From NCBI RefSeq assembly GCF_900091725.1, contig NZ_FMBW01000012.1, positions 1-64,000 of the forward strand: a stretch of 64,000 bases of DNA. The letters run 5' to 3'. The notes under the pieces were generated by a model. That model saw nothing but the letters and a program-made list of their open reading frames with translations. It was not told the DNA's origin and ran no database searches. This document shows, piece by piece, positions 27,640 through 36,194 of the stretch; position 1 is the stretch's first letter; the number at the start of each line of letters is the position of its first letter. A program made the translations under genes and the position numbers. The DNA comes from Streptomyces sp. DvalAA-43 (GTDB lineage: Bacteria > Actinomycetota > Actinomycetes > Streptomycetales > Streptomycetaceae).

Positions 27640-30063
27640 TTACCGGTTGAGTTCGGCCCGGTGGGTGTGGCCGCGCGAGCCGCCGACGGCGACGGTGAGT
27701 ACGGGCCTGCGGCCCGGGACGAGGCTCACCGAGTCATCGGCCGTCACCACCGACCGTACGGGGAACGGCAGCTCGACCGAGAGGGTGGTGAGCGTCCGTC
27801 CCGGGTCGGCGACCGCGACGCGGATGTGCGCGCCGCGGCGCTGCACGAGGACCGACGCCGGGCCCGACGAGGTGATCCCGGCCGCCGTACCGGCGCGCCA
27901 GAAGTTCACCGCTGTCAGCCCTTCCCGGCGTGCCTCCACGGCCTGTGCGGTGGAGTCGTTGGCGACGATCCGGACCGGCCGGGACCGTGACCAGACCGCC
28001 GTCGCCGCGGCCGACGCGCCGGGCAGCAGCACATAGGCGTAGTGGGCGTCGGCGGGGGAGGGGCCGTGGTCCGTCCAGAGCGTCAGATAGCGGCGGGTGA
28101 CCGGGTCGGTGCTGCCGCCCGTGTCCGCCCCGGTGTCGATGGCCCGCCAGGTGCCGGTGCGCTGCTCGCGCAGGGCCCGCAGGGCGGTTGTGCCGGGGAA
28201 GACATAGCCGCCCACCCGGTCTACATGGGCCCATCGGGCCCGGCCGAACGCGTCGCTCCAGCCCTGATCGGCCGGCTGGCGGACGCCGTCGACCATCAGC
28301 CGGTGGCGTCCGTCCGTGCCCAGGTTGCGGTTCTCGACGATCGTCTCGACCGTCCGGCCGTCGCTCGCCGTGATGCCCGCGCCGAGCGCGATCACCGCGT
28401 TGTCGAGCAGGAACCACGACTTCCTGGCCCGCAGGGTGGTGCCCTCGGCGCCGATCAGCTCCATCGCGGCGGCGCCGTAGCGGCCGTCCAGCACGGCACC
28501 GCCCGCGACGGCGTTGGCGGGACGGTAGGTGGACGTGCCCGCGCCGGTGCCGAGATCGGTCCGCGGACGGGTGTCGACCGTGGTGCCGGGGAGGCGGTAG
28601 GGATCGACGGTCGGCCAGAAGCCGTCGTTGAACTGCCCGAGGTCGTCGCCGTCGTACAGATACGTCATGCCGTCGCCGGTGTACCAGCCGTGCAGATTCT
28701 CGCCGTTGCCCGCCTCGTACGCCGAGATCCGCTTCGACGACAGGGACAGCGCGCAGGCCCAGCCGGGGCGGCGGTGCACGACGCGGTCCATGTCGGCGAA
28801 GACATGGCTGCCCGTGTCGCGCGGTCCGGCCGGCACGCCCGTGTCGTCCAGGACGGCCTTGGCCAGGGCGAGTTGGGGCAGTGTCGCGAGCGTCGCGAAG
28901 GGGGTGGTGCGGTTGCGGGTCAGCCAGCCCTTGACCAGGGCGCGCCAGCGCTCCGCGTACGCGGCGGGCGCGCCGGAGGCCAGCAGCAGGATCGCCGCCA
29001 GGGCCGTGGCGCCGTCGCGGTGGTCACCGGTGCGCTCCCGGGAGACGGCCCGGCCGCGCACCGAGTCCATCATCAGCCCGTCGAAGACCACCGGGGCGAA
29101 GGTCCGCTCGACGGCGTCGTACATCACCGACACCTTCGGGTCGGTCACCGCCCACTCCGAGCCCGCCAGCAGGGCCAGCAGATACGCCGTGCCGCCGAGC
29201 AGCACGATGCCGTACGACCCGGTGTAGGCCACCACGTCGTGCTGGACGAACGAGCCGTCCTCGTAGAAGCCGTCCCCCGAACTCGTGTACCGGAAAAGGC
29301 TGTTGCGTCCCGAGTCGCGTACGTCGGACAGCGCGTCGCGGGCCGAGACGAGCTTGGCCGCGTCCCGTCCCAGCAGCCCGCGCAGCGCCACGATGACGGC
29401 CTTGTCGGTGCGGTTCGCCCCGGTCTCGGAGAGCGTGGGGGAGTTGGTACGGCGGTCCGCGTCCGGGCAGAACCGGTCGACGACCGCCAGATAGTCCGCC
29501 AGGTCGGCGGCGGGAAGCCGGTCGCGCAGGACGACGGAACAGTCCATCAGCGCACGCGGGGCGCCGATCTCCCAGAACCACCAGTTGCCGGTCTCCCGCT
29601 TGGCCGGGTTGTACGCGGTGTCGTGGGTGAAGCGCAGCGCGGCGACGAGGGCGTCCGCCACCTGCGGTGATCCCGCGAGGGAGGTGCCCTCGGTGGCCCA
29701 GGCGGTCGCGAGGGTGCGCAGCCGGGTATAGCTCTGGCCGAAGTTGCCCGGGTCGGTGAGTGGCGCGAGGTCCGGCCAGAGCGCGGTGCGGGCGGCGCCG
29801 CGGTCGAGGGTGTCCCACAGCTCCTCGGCCGTGGTGTCCAGGGCCTCGACCGCGGTGGTGAAATCGGGGTCGGCCGGGTCGAACCCGCCGCCGGTGAGCA
29901 GTGATTCGGCCCGCTTGAGCAGGGTGTCGACATCTGCGGTGGCCGGGGCCCCGGCGGTGGTGTCCGCGGCGGGGGAGGCGTGCGCCGTGCCGGTCGATGT
30001 CATGAGAGCGGTCGCGGCGGTGGCACTGCCCGCCGCGAGCAGGGTGCGTCTGCTGAGATTCAC
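27640..30063 (-). CDS. Polysaccharide lyase family 8 enzyme, Tat-exported
   Basis: 807-residue lyase of the family containing hyaluronate, chondroitin and xanthan lyases. A twin-arginine signal (SRRTLLAAGSATAATAL) ends near AHA. The alpha/alpha toroid carries NWWFWEIGAPRAL and TGANRTDK (catalytic Asn region), QHDVVAYTGSYG (catalytic His) and NGENLHGWYTGDGMTYLY (catalytic Tyr), then the beta-sandwich domains. It cleaves uronic-acid polymers by beta-elimination. It starts at GTG 30063, 23 bases after the M60 gene. Sequence alone does not choose between glycosaminoglycan and xanthan-type substrates. Confidence 0.9.
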   Translation of the reverse strand: MNLSRRTLLAAGSATAATALMTSTGTAHASPAADTTAGAPATADVDTLLKRAESLLTGGGFDPADPDFTTAVEALDTTAEELWDTLDRGAARTALWPDLAPLTDPGNFGQSYTRLRTLATAWATEGTSLAGSPQVADALVAALRFTHDTAYNPAKRETGNWWFWEIGAPRALMDCSVVLRDRLPAADLADYLAVVDRFCPDADRRTNSPTLSETGANRTDKAVIVALRGLLGRDAAKLVSARDALSDVRDSGRNSLFRYTSSGDGFYEDGSFVQHDVVAYTGSYGIVLLGGTAYLLALLAGSEWAVTDPKVSVMYDAVERTFAPVVFDGLMMDSVRGRAVSRERTGDHRDGATALAAILLLASGAPAAYAERWRALVKGWLTRNRTTPFATLATLPQLALAKAVLDDTGVPAGPRDTGSHVFADMDRVVHRRPGWACALSLSSKRISAYEAGNGENLHGWYTGDGMTYLYDGDDLGQFNDGFWPTVDPYRLPGTTVDTRPRTDLGTGAGTSTYRPANAVAGGAVLDGRYGAAAMELIGAEGTTLRARKSWFLLDNAVIALGAGITASDGRTVETIVENRNLGTDGRHRLMVDGVRQPADQGWSDAFGRARWAHVDRVGGYVFPGTTALRALREQRTGTWRAIDTGADTGGSTDPVTRRYLTLWTDHGPSPADAHYAYVLLPGASAAATAVWSRSRPVRIVANDSTAQAVEARREGLTAVNFWRAGTAAGITSSGPASVLVQRRGAHIRVAVADPGRTLTTLSVELPFPVRSVVTADDSVSLVPGRRPVLTVAVGGSRGHTHRAELNR

Positions 30064-30086
30064 GGTGAACTCCCTCGGTGCCGCGC

Positions 30087-31490
30087 TCAGTCGGCCAGCG
30101 TGGCCGGGTCGACGGGCGGCTTCGGCAGGTTCAGCGCGGCAAGCTCGGCCCTGCCTGTGGCGTCGATCGGGAACGCCCAGGTGTTCACGAAGAAGTCCGT
30201 GAGGTCGTAGCCCGCGACCCGGCTGGAGCAGGTGGCGAGGGCCCGGTAGCGCTTGTCGTTCTCGGTGTAGTCGGACTGCGGGTTCTCCTCGCGGACCAGC
30301 TTGTGCAGCCGGGGCCAGAAGTCGTCGCCGAACGCCAGCTCCAGCTGGCGCAGCGGGACGAGCTTCTCGTACGCGCCGAAGGACTTCTCGTAGGTCAGCC
30401 CGGCCGTGCCGAACTTCAGCCGTGCCGACTGGAAGTAGGTGAGCCCCGTCTTCGGGTCGACGGTGAGCAGGTTGGACGGCTGCTTCAGGGTGCGCTGCGC
30501 CGCCAGCGAGTAGATGTTGACCGTGACCTCGGTCAGACCGCCGGGCTTGTACGCCATCTGCTGGTGGAGATGGCCGAGTTCGTGGTAGAGCCCCCAGCCC
30601 CGCGTCCGCAGCCCCTCCACGGTCGTGGCCCGGTCCAGGTAGGCGCGAGGAAAACCGTTGTAGCCGTGTGTGGCGTAGGCGCCGACACCGCTGGGCACCT
30701 TGCTGACCTCGGTGAAGTGGTACGGACCGGCCTTGCGCCGGTGCACCGGCCTGGAGCCGTCCAGGCCGCTGATCCGGGCGTGGGAGTCGATGATCGTCTC
30801 GACCAGTCCGAGCAGCGCGGCATGGTCCTCGCCCCGGTACAGCAGCGCACCCTCACGGGTCAGCGTCATGATCGTGTGCGGGGCGTGCAGTTCGACGTAG
30901 GGCGATGCGGTGAGTGTGTCCAGCTGCCGCTGGTAGTCGGCCTCCGAGGTGCGGCCCAGGGTGAAGACCGGCATGGGCAGGGCACCGGAGCGGATCAGCA
31001 CACCGGCCCGCTCGCCGTGGCCGGTCAGGGTGAGGTAGGCCGGGCCGCCGTGCGGGTCCGTGACCGTGTTCGCCCCCTTGGTCAGCGGATAGCTGCGGGG
31101 CTCGGTGACCTCGCCGTAGTAGTCCCAGGCGCCGATCCAGAGAGTGGGCAGCAGACCGTCGTGGGGCTGGACGGTGAGGGAGAGCGGGGTGCCGGCCGGG
31201 ACGTACAGGCCGGTGGGCTGGAACTCCGAGCCGCGCAGGGCCTGTCCGAGCCGCAGCCGTTCGGCCTCGGCGGCGGGCCGGGCGGTCACGGTCAGCTTGA
31301 CCGGGCGGCCGGCCCGGCGGTCCGGTCCGGCGCCGGGTGCGTCGGCGGCGTGGGCTGTTCCGGCCGTGGCGCCCAGGGCGATGGCCGCTCCGGCACCGGC
31401 GGCCGCGGCGAGAACGGAACGCCGGCCGATGGGGGAGGTGGCGGGGGTGGGAACGGTGGACGAGCCGGCGGAGTCTGTGGGCATGCGCAT
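30087..31490 (-). CDS. Tat-exported M60-like zinc metallopeptidase
   Basis: 467-residue secreted protein. The Tat signal has GRRSVLAAAAGAG (22-34), and the mature part starts near residue 49. A beta-sandwich domain precedes the gluzincin motif HELGH (H303, E304, H307) in GWGLYHELGHLHQQ, as in M60 (enhancin/mucin-peptidase) proteins. M60 enzymes bind and cut heavily glycosylated proteins. I chose ATG 31490, with AGGGAGAG upstream. It heads the leftward operon, whose promoter contains a LacI-type operator at 31560-31571. Confidence 0.85.
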   Translation of the reverse strand: MRMPTDSAGSSTVPTPATSPIGRRSVLAAAAGAGAAIALGATAGTAHAADAPGAGPDRRAGRPVKLTVTARPAAEAERLRLGQALRGSEFQPTGLYVPAGTPLSLTVQPHDGLLPTLWIGAWDYYGEVTEPRSYPLTKGANTVTDPHGGPAYLTLTGHGERAGVLIRSGALPMPVFTLGRTSEADYQRQLDTLTASPYVELHAPHTIMTLTREGALLYRGEDHAALLGLVETIIDSHARISGLDGSRPVHRRKAGPYHFTEVSKVPSGVGAYATHGYNGFPRAYLDRATTVEGLRTRGWGLYHELGHLHQQMAYKPGGLTEVTVNIYSLAAQRTLKQPSNLLTVDPKTGLTYFQSARLKFGTAGLTYEKSFGAYEKLVPLRQLELAFGDDFWPRLHKLVREENPQSDYTENDKRYRALATCSSRVAGYDLTDFFVNTWAFPIDATGRAELAALNLPKPPVDPATLAD

Positions 31491-31559
31491 GCGGAACTCT
31501 CCCTGCGAAAACGAGTGAGGGGCGGAAGCGTGCGGAACGGTGCTGCTCGGCGCCAGCAT

Positions 31560-31584
31560 GTAAGCGGTTGCTATCCAGGGGCAA
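31560..31584 (-). promoter_or_regulatory. Promoter of the M60-PL8-DUF2264 operon with LacI-type operator
   Basis: On the minus strand a -35-like TTGCCC (31584-31579) is followed by the operator GCAACCGCTTAC (31571-31560). Its top-strand form GTAAGCGGTTGC fits the LacI consensus GNAANCGNTTNC. The 10-mer GTAAGCGGTT is identical to one in the transporter promoter at 34063-34074, again just downstream of a -35 box. Binding by the LacI protein at 31647-32741 is inferred. Confidence 0.72.
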
Positions 31585-31646
31585 GAGGGGGTACGAAGTT
31601 ACTGTGATTTTCTATGGCCAACTGTGGACAGGCGGGAAGTAACCGG

Positions 31647-32741
31647 TCACATACCGGTGGAACGGCCGGGCCCCGGCGCGACGGAATCGCGTACCACGAT
31701 GTGGGTACCGAGCCGCAGCGCCCCCGTGGTCGGCTCGCGCCAGTCGTCCTCGTCCCCGCCGCTGACGGCCAGCCGCACTGCCTGGCGCCCCATCTCCTCC
31801 AGCGGGACATGGACGGTGGTCAGCCGGGGCCGCAGCTCCTGGGCCACCGGAATGTCGTCGTACCCCACCAGGGACACGTCCTTCGGCACCCGGATCCCGG
31901 CCTCCTCCAGCGCCTGCGCCGCGCCCGCGGCCACCATGTCGTTGGCGGCGAAGACCGCGGTGAAGTCCGTTCCTTCCCGCAGCACTTCGGCCATCATCCG
32001 GTAGCCGAAGCTGCGGCTGAAGGCACCGGGCCGGACCAGCTCGGGGTCCGCCGCGATGCCGCGCAGCAGCAGTGCCCGCTGGTGTCCGGCCAGCCGGTCG
32101 CGGGTGGTGGAGAGCTTGGGCGGGCCGCCGAGGTAGAGGATCCGCTCGTGGCCCTGCATCAGCAGATGGTCGGTGATGGCGAAGGCGCCGCCCTCGTTGT
32201 CGTACTCGACCGCGACGGTCGGGGCCTGCTCGCCCAACGGCGGCCTGCCGCACAGCACCAGCTTCGATCCGCCCGCGTCCAGCTCCCGTGCCCGGCGGGC
32301 CAGTTCGGTGGTGTAGCCGCGGTCCGCGATGGAGCCGCCGACCACGACCACCGCGTCCGCCCTGCGCTCGTGCATCAGATCGATGAAGGCCAGCTCCCGC
32401 TGCGGGTCGCCCTGGGTGCAGCAGACCAGACAGAGCCGCCCGCCCAGTGCCGCCTCCCGCTCCACACCGCGCGCGATGTACGCGTAGAACGGATCGATGA
32501 CCTCGTTGACGATGATGCCGACGGTGCGGTTGGAGACACCGGCCAGGGCGCGGGCGTGGGCGTTGACGACATAGCCGAGCTCACGCATCGCGGACTCGAC
32601 CCGCTCCCGGGTCGCCTCGGCGACCGGGTAGTTGCGGTTCAGCACGCGGGAGACCGTGGCCGTCGATACGCCCGCGCGCCGCGCGACGTCGGTGACCGTC
32701 GCGCGCCGTTGTCCGTCCGCGGCTGTGCTCTGCCGGCGCAT
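31647..32741 (-). CDS. LacI-family transcriptional regulator of the polysaccharide locus
   Basis: 364-residue repressor. The N-terminal HTH (about 14-60: VTDVARRAGVSTATVSRVLN) has the classic LacI recognition helix and a hinge helix (RALAGVSNRTVGI). A periplasmic-binding-fold sensor domain follows (about 70-340) with VVVVGGSIADRG, FAANDMVAAG and VSLVGYDDIP. ATG 32741 was chosen over longer frames because the HTH starts right after it and GGGGGTGAG precedes it. It lies between two operons that share a LacI-type operator. The inducer is probably an oligosaccharide or uronate. Confidence 0.92.
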   Translation of the reverse strand: MRRQSTAADGQRRATVTDVARRAGVSTATVSRVLNRNYPVAEATRERVESAMRELGYVVNAHARALAGVSNRTVGIIVNEVIDPFYAYIARGVEREAALGGRLCLVCCTQGDPQRELAFIDLMHERRADAVVVVGGSIADRGYTTELARRARELDAGGSKLVLCGRPPLGEQAPTVAVEYDNEGGAFAITDHLLMQGHERILYLGGPPKLSTTRDRLAGHQRALLLRGIAADPELVRPGAFSRSFGYRMMAEVLREGTDFTAVFAANDMVAAGAAQALEEAGIRVPKDVSLVGYDDIPVAQELRPRLTTVHVPLEEMGRQAVRLAVSGGDEDDWREPTTGALRLGTHIVVRDSVAPGPGRSTGM

Positions 32742-32803
32742 CCGGCTCACCCCCAGTTGGCTGTTGTGTGACGCCGAGCCTAGAGCCTGCGGGGGCCGGG
32801 GAG

Positions 32804-33874
32804 TCACGCGATCCTCCCCAGGTCGGCCCGGTGCACCGGGTGGTCGAACGGTGTGCCGCGCGCGTACCGCGCCAGCTCGTCGACGGCCAGTGCGCCGAGC
32901 CGCCCCACCTCGTTGCCCTGGGCACCCGCAAGATGCGGGGTGAGGAAGACGTTCGGCAGGTCCCACAGGGGGTGGCCGTGCGGCAGCGGTTCGGGCGACG
33001 TCACATCGAGGACCGCGTCCAGCCGCCCGCTGACCAGGTGTTCGGTCAGCGCCTCGGTGTCCACCAGGGGGCCGCGGGCGGTGTTGACGAGCAGGGTGCC
33101 GGGGCGCATCAGGCCGATCCGGCGGGCGTCGACGAGCCCGCGGGTCTCCGGTGTGTCGGGGGCGTGCACGGTCACCACGTCGCTGGTGGCCATCAGGGTG
33201 TCGAGGTCGGTCGGGGTGACGCCGAGCAGCTCCGCCTCGGCCGCGGTGACGTACGGGTCGTGGAGCAGCACCTCCGCGTCGAGGACCTGGAGGAGTTCGA
33301 TGACCCGGCGGCCGATCCGGGAGGCCCCGATCACCCCGATGGTCAGCCCGTGCGTGCCCAGCCAGTGCTGCCGGTCGAGGTCGGCGCCGGTGCGGTGGGT
33401 GCGCCGGGTGCGGAAGAGCCCGGCCAGCGGGAACACCCGCTTGGCGCCCATGATGATCGCCGCCAGGGTGAACTCGGCGACCGGTACGGCGTTGGCGGCG
33501 GCGGCCGACGAGACGACGATCCCGCGATCGAACGCAACCGGGGACAGAAACGTTTTCACCGTGCCGGCCGCATGGATCACGGCACGCACCGAGGGCGCCC
33601 GGTCCAGCAGCTCGGTGTCGACGGGCGGGCAGCCCCAGCCGGTGAGCAGGACCTCGGCCCCGCTCAGTGCCGCGGTGGCCTCCGGGGAGTCGAACTCGCT
33701 GATCACGGACGGGTCGAGAAGGTCCGCGGTCTCTTCCAGAAGGGCCCGTACGGGTGGCGGGAATACGTCGTCGAGCAGTCCGGGGCTCATGACCAGGAGC
33801 GTGCGCGGCCGTCGCGGGGACGGTGCCGCAGCCTCGCTACCGGAATGAGCCGGTGCCTCTTCGGTGGTTCGCAC
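32804..33874 (-). CDS. D-isomer-specific 2-hydroxyacid dehydrogenase
   Basis: 356-residue NAD(P)-dependent oxidoreductase. The Rossmann motif reads VIGASRIGRR (181-190); the catalytic triad positions are visible as R267 (NTARGPL), E295 (SPEPL) and H314 (LTPHLAG). GTG 33874 has GGAGG seven bases upstream. It precedes the LacI gene by 62 bases, probably on one transcript, and is divergent from the transporter operon. It may reduce a 2-keto acid made from uronic-acid breakdown; this is inferred from location. Confidence 0.88.
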   Translation of the reverse strand: MRTTEEAPAHSGSEAAAPSPRRPRTLLVMSPGLLDDVFPPPVRALLEETADLLDPSVISEFDSPEATAALSGAEVLLTGWGCPPVDTELLDRAPSVRAVIHAAGTVKTFLSPVAFDRGIVVSSAAAANAVPVAEFTLAAIIMGAKRVFPLAGLFRTRRTHRTGADLDRQHWLGTHGLTIGVIGASRIGRRVIELLQVLDAEVLLHDPYVTAAEAELLGVTPTDLDTLMATSDVVTVHAPDTPETRGLVDARRIGLMRPGTLLVNTARGPLVDTEALTEHLVSGRLDAVLDVTSPEPLPHGHPLWDLPNVFLTPHLAGAQGNEVGRLGALAVDELARYARGTPFDHPVHRADLGRIA

Positions 33875-34050
33875 CCTGCCTCCGGACAGTAATCGCGTTC
33901 TATGGGATGACCGGCACGCTAGGGAGCGTGATGGCCGACCGTCAAGCTCTCACCCCTCTGAACTGTCCATTTCTATGGCATATTTGCCGGTACGGGGTAC
34001 TGGATTCGGCCGCCTGATCATCGCGACTCAACGACTTTTGCCTGGATCTC

Positions 34051-34080
34051 TTGACGCTTGGGTTAACCGCTTACTAACTT
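34051..34080 (+). promoter_or_regulatory. Transporter-operon promoter with LacI operator between -35 and -10
   Basis: TTGACG (34051-34056) and TAACTT (34075-34080) form a sigma-70-type promoter with an 18-bp spacer. The operator TTAACCGCTTAC (34063-34074) fills the spacer up to the -10. Its reverse complement GTAAGCGGTTAA shares ten consecutive bases with the M60 promoter operator. A repressor here would block polymerase directly. The rest of the 255-base divergent gap holds two CCATAGAA elements (33898-33905 and 33971-33978 region, minus strand). Confidence 0.8.
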
Positions 34081-34129
34081 GCGGCCCCAGAAGGCCCACC
34101 ACGCGCCACCCAGCCGAACAGGACGCACC

Positions 34130-35143
34130 ATGGCTGAAACAGCACCCCCGTTGCCGCGGGAAAAGCGGCGGCAGAAGGCTGAAACACCCTCCCCGCCAGC
34201 CGCCGGGGCCGTTGTCGCACAGCGCAGGCTGAGCCTCTGGCAGCGGATCAAGCGGGACCGGGTGATGCTGCTGCTCACCCTGCCCGGTCTGCTGTACTTC
34301 GTCGTCTTCCACTACATACCGCTGCTCGGCTACGTCGTGGCGTTCCAGGACTACCAGCCGTACCTCGGCTACATGCACAGCGTCTGGGTGGGGTTCGCCA
34401 ACTTCTCCGCGGCGTTCAGCGAGCCGGCCTTCTGGTCCGCGACGTTCAACACCCTGGAGATCGCCCTCGTCCAGCTGGTGTTCTTCTTCCCGATCCCGAT
34501 CGCCCTGGCCCTGCTGCTCAACAGCATCGCCAGCGACCGGATCCGGCGCTTCGTGCAGAGCGTCGTCTATCTGCCGCACTTCATCGGCTGGGTCATCATC
34601 GTCTCGATCTTCCAGCAGATCCTGGGCGGCGCCGGGCTCCTGCCCGACGTCCTCGGCGGTCTGGGGCTGCCGCGGTACGACATGATGAGCGACCCCGACG
34701 CCTTCCCCTGGCTGCTGACCCTCCAGGTCGCCTGGAAGGACGCAGGCTGGGGCACGATCATCATCCTCGCCGCGCTGCTGAACATCGACAAACAGCAGTA
34801 CGAGGCCGCCGCGATCGACGGCGCGGGACCCCGGCGCCGCCTGTGGCACGTGACCCTGCCGGGCATCGCCCCGGTGCTCATCCTGCTGCTGATCCTCAAC
34901 CTCGGGCAGATCCTCTCCGTCGGCTTCGAGCAGATCCTGCTCCAGCGCGACGCGGTCGGCCCGGACGCCGGTGAAGTCCTCGACACCTACGTCTACTACC
35001 ACGGCATCAAGGACAACGACTGGGGCGTCGCCGCCGCCGTCGGACTCGTCAAGGCGGTCATCGGAACCGCACTCGTCCTGGGCGCGAACAAATTCGCCCA
35101 CCGACTCGGCCACGAAGGGGTGTACCGCGGTGCTGACCGCTGA
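34130..35143 (+). CDS. ABC sugar transporter permease (LplB-like)
   Basis: 337-residue inner-membrane permease with about six transmembrane segments. The EAA loop YEAAAIDGAGPRRRLWHVTLPGI contacts the ATPase. A cytosolic Arg/Lys-rich N-terminus of about 40 residues precedes the first TM. It belongs to the LplB group of CUT1 importers for oligosaccharides and uronides. ATG 34130 lies about 50 bases after the promoter. No ATPase gene is present in the locus; Streptomyces usually uses the shared ATPase MsiK. Confidence 0.9.
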   Translation: MAETAPPLPREKRRQKAETPSPPAAGAVVAQRRLSLWQRIKRDRVMLLLTLPGLLYFVVFHYIPLLGYVVAFQDYQPYLGYMHSVWVGFANFSAAFSEPAFWSATFNTLEIALVQLVFFFPIPIALALLLNSIASDRIRRFVQSVVYLPHFIGWVIIVSIFQQILGGAGLLPDVLGGLGLPRYDMMSDPDAFPWLLTLQVAWKDAGWGTIIILAALLNIDKQQYEAAAIDGAGPRRRLWHVTLPGIAPVLILLLILNLGQILSVGFEQILLQRDAVGPDAGEVLDTYVYYHGIKDNDWGVAAAVGLVKAVIGTALVLGANKFAHRLGHEGVYRGADR

Positions 35144-36086
35144 GAAGAAGCGCGCCACGACGGAATCCACCGTACCGGCGCCCCGCCCCGCCCCCGCCCG
35201 GAAGTCCGACGGCCGTCCGCCGTGGATGGAGCGGCCCACCCGCATCGGACAGACCGCGAAGGCGGTCGCCATCGTGGTGGTCGTACTCGCCGTCGCCTAC
35301 CCGCTGGTCGGTGTCATCGGCACGAGCTTCGCCTCGCAGACCGACATCATCAAGAGCTCCGGCCTCGTCCTGTGGCCGGACCACCCCACCCTGGACGCCT
35401 ACCGCACCATCTTCACCGGCGGGGTCGTCACCCGGGCGCTCATCGTCTCCGTCGGCATCACCGTGCTCGGCACCCTCGCCAGCCTCCTGGTCACCGTGGG
35501 CATGGCGTACGGACTCTCCCGGCGCGATGTCACGGGCTCCCGCCTCATCCTGATGACGGCCCTGTTCACGATGCTCTTCAACGCGGGCATCATCCCGAAC
35601 TTCCTGCTGGTCAAGGGCCTCGGCCTGTACGACACCTACGCGGCGCTCGTCATGCCCACCCTGGTCAGCGCCTTCAACCTGGTCGTCCTGCGGTCCTTCT
35701 TCATGAGCCTGCCGGAGGAGCTGTACGACGCCGCGAAGGTCGACGGGGCCGGAGACTTCCGCGTCCTGGTACGGATCGTGCTGCCGCTGTCCAAGGCAGT
35801 CCTCGCCGTGATCAGCCTCTTCTACGCGGTGACGTACTGGAACGCCTTCTTCAACTCGCTCCTGTACCTCAACGACTCCGACAAGTGGCCGCTGCCGATG
35901 GTGCTGCGCACCTATGTGCTCCAGGGCCAGAGCCTGAACGCCGCCTCGGCCGGCGAGGTGCTCGCCCCGCAGCAGGCCGTACAGATGGCGGTGCTGGTGA
36001 TCGCCGTCGTACCGATCCTCTGCGTCTACCCGTTCCTCCAGCGCTACTTCACCAAGGGCGTGCTCACCGGCGCCGTCAAGGGCTGA
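35130..36086 (+). CDS. ABC sugar transporter permease (YtcP-like)
   Basis: 318-residue membrane partner of the preceding permease, with about six TM segments and the EAA motif ELYDAAKVDGAGDFRVLVRIVLPL. GTG 35130 overlaps the upstream gene by 14 bases; no better start with a ribosome site is visible. The pair resembles the LplB-YtcP-LipO systems that import oligosaccharides such as unsaturated rhamnogalacturonan or glycosaminoglycan fragments. Confidence 0.9.
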   Translation: MLTAEKKRATTESTVPAPRPAPARKSDGRPPWMERPTRIGQTAKAVAIVVVVLAVAYPLVGVIGTSFASQTDIIKSSGLVLWPDHPTLDAYRTIFTGGVVTRALIVSVGITVLGTLASLLVTVGMAYGLSRRDVTGSRLILMTALFTMLFNAGIIPNFLLVKGLGLYDTYAALVMPTLVSAFNLVVLRSFFMSLPEELYDAAKVDGAGDFRVLVRIVLPLSKAVLAVISLFYAVTYWNAFFNSLLYLNDSDKWPLPMVLRTYVLQGQSLNAASAGEVLAPQQAVQMAVLVIAVVPILCVYPFLQRYFTKGVLTGAVKG

Positions 36087-36194
36087 GAGGCCGTCGGGCC
36101 GACCTCCGGTCGCACGATCGGAGGCCACCGACCGTCTCTGGCCGCAGCCACCGCCCCCCACTCCTTCCTTCCCCTCTCTTCCAAGGAGATTCAG

